This document shows, piece by piece, positions 22,469 to 25,992 of a stretch of 25,992 nt of DNA (position 1 is its first letter; every line of letters starts with the position of its first letter). The stretch is from CAYLWW01 sp964387585. GTDB lineage: Bacteria > Pseudomonadota > Alphaproteobacteria > Rickettsiales > Midichloriaceae. The translations under genes and the position numbers were made by a program. The stretch covers positions 1-25,992 of the forward strand of contig CAYLWW010000009.1 of NCBI GenBank assembly GCA_964387585.1, written 5' to 3'. The notes beneath the pieces were generated by a model that saw only the letters and a program-made list of their open reading frames with translations, was not told where the DNA came from and did not search any database.

Positions 22469-23789
22469 CAATTCATTTCTTACCGATGTAATAGCTATTA
22501 TAGTGATAATGGCTATTAATTCTTTTTTTGTGATATCAGAAATAGCTGTATTAACTGCAGCTAAGCCTAAGCTACACAAAATGCTACATAAAGGAACATT
22601 AGGTAGTAAACAAGCAATAAAATTAACCCAGCAACCAGAATTATTCTTATCCACGGTACAAATAGGAATAACCTTAATGAGCTTATTACTTGGAGTATTT
22701 GGAGGTACCACAATTACAGGGCATGTTTCATCTTTATTACATGATATTCCTTATCTAGCAGCATATAGCCATGTAATAGGGTATAGTTTATCAATACTGG
22801 TTATCACTTATTTTACCGTTCTTAGTGAGATAGTCCCTAAGCGTATAGCTATGTTGAACCCAGAAAAAATAGCCGCTCGAGTATCTTATGGAATGTATTT
22901 TTTTATAACGCTATTATACCCTTTAATTTGGGTACTTACTAGATCAACTAAATTTTTGATTCAAATATTTAGAATCAAAAATAATGATGCTCATGTCTCA
23001 GTTGAAGAAATTAAATTCTTAATTAATCAAGCAGAAAATTCTGGAACATTAGATAAAACTGAACGAGATATGATTAAACGTTTAGTAAATTTAAGTGATA
23101 TGCAAGTTGGAGCCATAATGACTCCACGTAACAAAATAATATCGTTAGACCTTAGTAACAGCGAACAAGTCAACGTCAATAAGCTAAAACAACACCAATT
23201 CAATTATTTTCCTGTAATTAATGGCGAACTTAACAATTTGATAGGTATAATACCAATCAAAAAACTTTTTAATAAGTTAACTATAACCAACTCTAATTTA
23301 GAAGAAATAGCAGGCCAATTTCAAGTCTTATACATACCCGAAGTAGCAAAAGTAACAAAATTAATAGAGCTATTTAAAGAAAAACAAACCAAAATCGCTA
23401 TAGTACTTGATGAATACGGAGATATAGAAGGATTAGTAACTTTCAACGATATTCTAAAAACTTTTGTGGGCGATATAGCAATATTAATGGAAGGTAAAAA
23501 ACCTGGCATTATAAGGAAAAAAGATGGCTCTTATATTGTCGATGGAAATATCTTAATTGAAGAAATCATGGAACAACTGCACCTTACATCACTTCCAGGA
23601 GAGGAAGATGAAGATTATAGAACATTAGCTAGCTTTATTTTAAAACAACTAGGAACTATACCTAGAACTGGAGATACTTTTCAAGCCATGGGGTGGGAAT
23701 TTAAAGTAGTGAAAATGGATAAATTTAGAATAGATAGAGTACAGATTAAGCAATTTTCAATTAAAGATGAAAATGATTCACATTTCTAA
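22461..23789 (+). CDS. CNNM/CBS-domain protein (TlyC/CorC hemolysin family)
   Basis: A 442-residue protein with an N-terminal CNNM (DUF21) membrane domain of about four helices (residues 1-180, with FFVISEIAVLTAAKPKL and TVLSEIVPKRIAM), a tandem CBS pair (about 195-330; IMTPRNKIISLDL and VLDEYGDIEGLVTFNDI), and a C-terminal CorC_HlyC domain (about 345-432). CNNM/CorC proteins are sodium-coupled Mg2+ exporters. Older annotation calls rickettsial members hemolysin TlyC, but hemolysis is doubtful for the full membrane form. It overlaps trhO by 8 bp and precedes mrdA by 36 bp, so the three probably form one transcript. The domain call is firm and the transported ion is inferred. Confidence 0.92.
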   Translation: MFNNSFLTDVIAIIVIMAINSFFVISEIAVLTAAKPKLHKMLHKGTLGSKQAIKLTQQPELFLSTVQIGITLMSLLLGVFGGTTITGHVSSLLHDIPYLAAYSHVIGYSLSILVITYFTVLSEIVPKRIAMLNPEKIAARVSYGMYFFITLLYPLIWVLTRSTKFLIQIFRIKNNDAHVSVEEIKFLINQAENSGTLDKTERDMIKRLVNLSDMQVGAIMTPRNKIISLDLSNSEQVNVNKLKQHQFNYFPVINGELNNLIGIIPIKKLFNKLTITNSNLEEIAGQFQVLYIPEVAKVTKLIELFKEKQTKIAIVLDEYGDIEGLVTFNDILKTFVGDIAILMEGKKPGIIRKKDGSYIVDGNILIEEIMEQLHLTSLPGEEDEDYRTLASFILKQLGTIPRTGDTFQAMGWEFKVVKMDKFRIDRVQIKQFSIKDENDSHF

Positions 23790-23825
23790 ACTTACATAAA
23801 AAGTCATAATAAAAAATTACCCATA

Positions 23826-25583
23826 ATGCGAGATGATAATAAAAAATATAGGCTTTTATCTCGCCGAATGGCAATACTAGGAAGTTTTAAATTAATGCTA
23901 TTTGGCGGTTTAGGAGCAAGATTCTATTACCTGCAAGCATTAGAATCAGATAAATATTCAACGTTATCCGATAAAAATCGTATAAAGCTATCAATAATAC
24001 CGCCTATTAGAGGTTTAATTACTGATAGAAATGGAATATCTGTAGCTAGTAACAAAATCTTTTACCAATTAATAATAGAACACGAATATATAAAAAATGC
24101 CAAAGAAGCAATAGCTCGAGTTGAATCTATATTGGGGTATGTAAGCGATATATCATATTATGGTATTGATAAAGCAATAAAAGAATCAGTTAAACAAAGA
24201 AATCATGTAATAATTCAAGATAACTTAAGCTGGAGAGATATTTCTAAAATCGAACTTGAGATAAATTTAGTAGGTGTGCAAATAAGAAAATCCCAGAAAA
24301 GAGAATATCCCTTAAATAATTTATTAAGTCATCTAACTGGTTATGTTTCTAAACCATCAAAACAAGAAATAAAGAACGCATCTATACCTAATTACCAAGA
24401 ATTTCAAATTGGTAAGAATGGTTTAGAAAAATATTTTGACTCTGAGTTACAAGGTTCACCAGGAATTAGTAAGTCAGAAGTAGATGCTTTAGGGAATACA
24501 GTAAGGCAATTAGACGCAACCCCAGCTAAGATAGGTAATAATATAAAATTATCTATAGATTCCACTATACAGCATATAATATCAGAAAGTATGGGTAATC
24601 TAGTGGGTGCAGTAGCTATTATGAATCCGTATAGTGGAGAAATATTAGGACTATATTCATCTCCTACTTATAATCCTAACTATTTTATTAATGGAATTAA
24701 CAAAATGCATTGGGATGAATTATTAAACAATGTTAATAAACCATTGATTAATAAAACTATTTCCACTGCTTATCCACCTGGCTCTATATTTAAAATAGTA
24801 ACTGGATTAAGCATATTAGCTAGTAATATCGATCCTAATGAAAAAGTTTTATGCACTGGTGAACACAGGTTTGGTGACCGAGTTTTCCATTGCTGGAATA
24901 AATATGGTCATGGGTATGTAGATTTCGTTAAAGCAATTGCAAAGTCTTGTAATGTCTACTTTTATGTTCAAGGTAATAAAAGTGGTATTAATAATATAGG
25001 AAATGTCGCTAATATATTAGGATTAGGAAAACATACAGAAATACAATTACCATTTGAAAATCCAGGGTTTATACCAAGTAAAACCTGGAAAAAATCTTAC
25101 CTAAAGCAAGAGTGGCAACTAGGGGATACAATTAATACCACTATAGGACAAGGATATGTGCTAACTACTCCTATACAATTAGCTACTATGCTTAGTCGTA
25201 TTGTAACAGGTAAACAAGTAAAACCTCAAATAAGTATCACTCAAGAAAAACAATACTTCCCAGATATACAGTCTATCAACCTTGAACATCTTAAGTTAAT
25301 ATTAACTGGAATACATCAAGCTTTCTATCATCCTGGAGGCACTGGATATAACAAATATATTGGTATGAAAGATATAGAGCTTATAGGCAAAACTGGTACA
25401 GCTCAAGTCGTATCAAAACGACAAGTAACTGAAGAAATGAAAAAAGACCATGGTTTATTCGTTGGCTTAGCTCCTTATAAAGAACCAAAATTCGTAATTT
25501 CAGTAGTAATAGAGCATGGAGAATGGGGAGCAAAAAGCGCCCTACCTATGGCTAAAAAAATATTAACTCAATTATTGTGCTGA
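23826..25583 (+). CDS. mrdA: Penicillin-binding protein 2 (MrdA)
   Basis: A 585-residue class B PBP, the D,D-transpeptidase of the elongation (Rod) complex that crosslinks peptidoglycan along the cell side wall. A single N-terminal membrane anchor (about 15-33) is followed by the PBP dimerisation/pedestal domain (with PPIRGLITDRNG and HLTGYVSKPS). The transpeptidase domain contains the three active-site motifs: S320-IFK323 in YPPGSIFKIVTG, S374-CN376, and K522-TGTA526 in IGKTGTAQVV. Motif spacing and length match MrdA/PBP2 rather than PBP3 (FtsI). rodA, its usual partner just downstream, is not found: the next DNA is a transposase remnant. It follows the CNNM gene by 36 bp. Confidence 0.94.
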   Translation: MRDDNKKYRLLSRRMAILGSFKLMLFGGLGARFYYLQALESDKYSTLSDKNRIKLSIIPPIRGLITDRNGISVASNKIFYQLIIEHEYIKNAKEAIARVESILGYVSDISYYGIDKAIKESVKQRNHVIIQDNLSWRDISKIELEINLVGVQIRKSQKREYPLNNLLSHLTGYVSKPSKQEIKNASIPNYQEFQIGKNGLEKYFDSELQGSPGISKSEVDALGNTVRQLDATPAKIGNNIKLSIDSTIQHIISESMGNLVGAVAIMNPYSGEILGLYSSPTYNPNYFINGINKMHWDELLNNVNKPLINKTISTAYPPGSIFKIVTGLSILASNIDPNEKVLCTGEHRFGDRVFHCWNKYGHGYVDFVKAIAKSCNVYFYVQGNKSGINNIGNVANILGLGKHTEIQLPFENPGFIPSKTWKKSYLKQEWQLGDTINTTIGQGYVLTTPIQLATMLSRIVTGKQVKPQISITQEKQYFPDIQSINLEHLKLILTGIHQAFYHPGGTGYNKYIGMKDIELIGKTGTAQVVSKRQVTEEMKKDHGLFVGLAPYKEPKFVISVVIEHGEWGAKSALPMAKKILTQLLC

Positions 25584-25637
25584 ATTAATCCTTCAGACTA
25601 TAGCATAAGATATTATACCTGAATTCCGGATAAGAGT

Positions 25638-25992
25638 TTAAGCTGGATGATGTAAGTTGTGGTTTTTAGCATAATAATTAATTTTAGGTTTAGATTTTTT
25701 GAGAGAGTAAGGGACTAGAGTTGAAATGATATGAGCTAGAGCGTTAATTGGCGAACGATGTTTCGAATGAACGAGGGTCATCTTATTCTTCAGATAATCA
25801 AACACTGTTTCAATAATACTGCGTTTTTTAAGCATGATTTTTCATGTAAAGTAAGTAACTTATTATGCATATTTTCCTTAATTCCATGAACCGTTTTGAG
25901 TCCTCGATTATAGAGTTGCAAGAATAAATTTTGTTTTATATAGTCATTCCAATTGATAATTATAGAATTCAAAGGCTTGATCGATAGCATAT
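25638..25992 (-). pseudogene. IS982-family transposase, frameshifted and cut by the window end
   Basis: Two overlapping minus-strand frames form the C-terminal half of an IS982-type DDE transposase. The upstream frame gives NLFLQLYNRGLKTVHGIKEN followed by MHNKLLTLHEKSCLK. The downstream frame gives LKKRSIIETVFDYLKNK, then HSKHRSPINALAHIISTL, and ends in KKSKPKIN plus a short tail. The junction lies at A-AAA-AAC (25829-25823): a -1 shift joins the frames, so it is either a one-base deletion in an A run or a programmed frameshift site. The usual ADKGY segment before this region is not clearly present, which favours a dead copy. The 5' end lies beyond the window. It is a different copy from the remnant after alaS and lies convergent to mrdA. 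Confidence 0.75.

Noticed and set aside
25568..25590. CTGAA/TTCAG hairpin just after mrdA as its terminator
   Set aside because: Only a 5-bp stem and no T tract on the plus strand.

Overview
The window looks like chromosomal DNA from an AT-rich, host-dependent alphaproteobacterium, most likely of the order Rickettsiales. Reasons: very low GC throughout, a rickettsial-type ATP/ADP translocase (tlc), a DUF2659 protein (a family I know from Rickettsia), FtsZ with the alphaproteobacterial C-terminal peptide, AlaS and Tlc proteins that read like rickettsial ones, and degraded IS982-type transposases. The flagellar export ATPase FliI and a probable FliJ point to a lineage that kept flagellar genes, as some protist-associated Rickettsiales do, rather than Rickettsia itself. 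The species assignment is inference.

Layout. 1-3400, mostly minus strand: an auxin-efflux-carrier-type permease followed by TspO, a tRNA-Gly(TCC), and an MFS transporter. 3638-9322, plus strand: probable fliJ, a divergent dihydropteroate synthase, a HIT protein, a 33-residue lipoprotein resembling LptM, tlc with a clear Rho-independent terminator, fliI and rpiB. 9794-16802, plus strand: ftsZ, lpxK, then metG-alaS as a tight pair behind a structured leader. 16803-17225: a degraded IS982-family transposase between convergent genes. 17226-21481, minus strand: pheT, petC and a DUF2659 protein. 21701-25583, plus strand: trhO overlapping a CNNM/CBS transporter-like gene, then mrdA (PBP2). 25638-25992, minus strand: the 3' part of a second, frameshifted IS982-type transposase that runs off the window.

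Functionally the window is largely core housekeeping: translation (metG, alaS, pheT, tRNA-Gly, trhO), envelope and division (ftsZ, lpxK, mrdA, lptM-like), respiration (petC), carbon and folate metabolism (rpiB, folP) and host energy parasitism (tlc). I found no CRISPR array, rRNA, prophage, toxin cassette or defence island. The most interesting non-coding signal is the metG leader. It has a perfect 18-bp palindrome over a predicted -10 box, followed by hairpins that can refold into a mutually exclusive long-range structure. The most interesting proteins are the divergent FolP, which lacks the usual pABA-loop arginine, and the tiny LptM-like lipoprotein.
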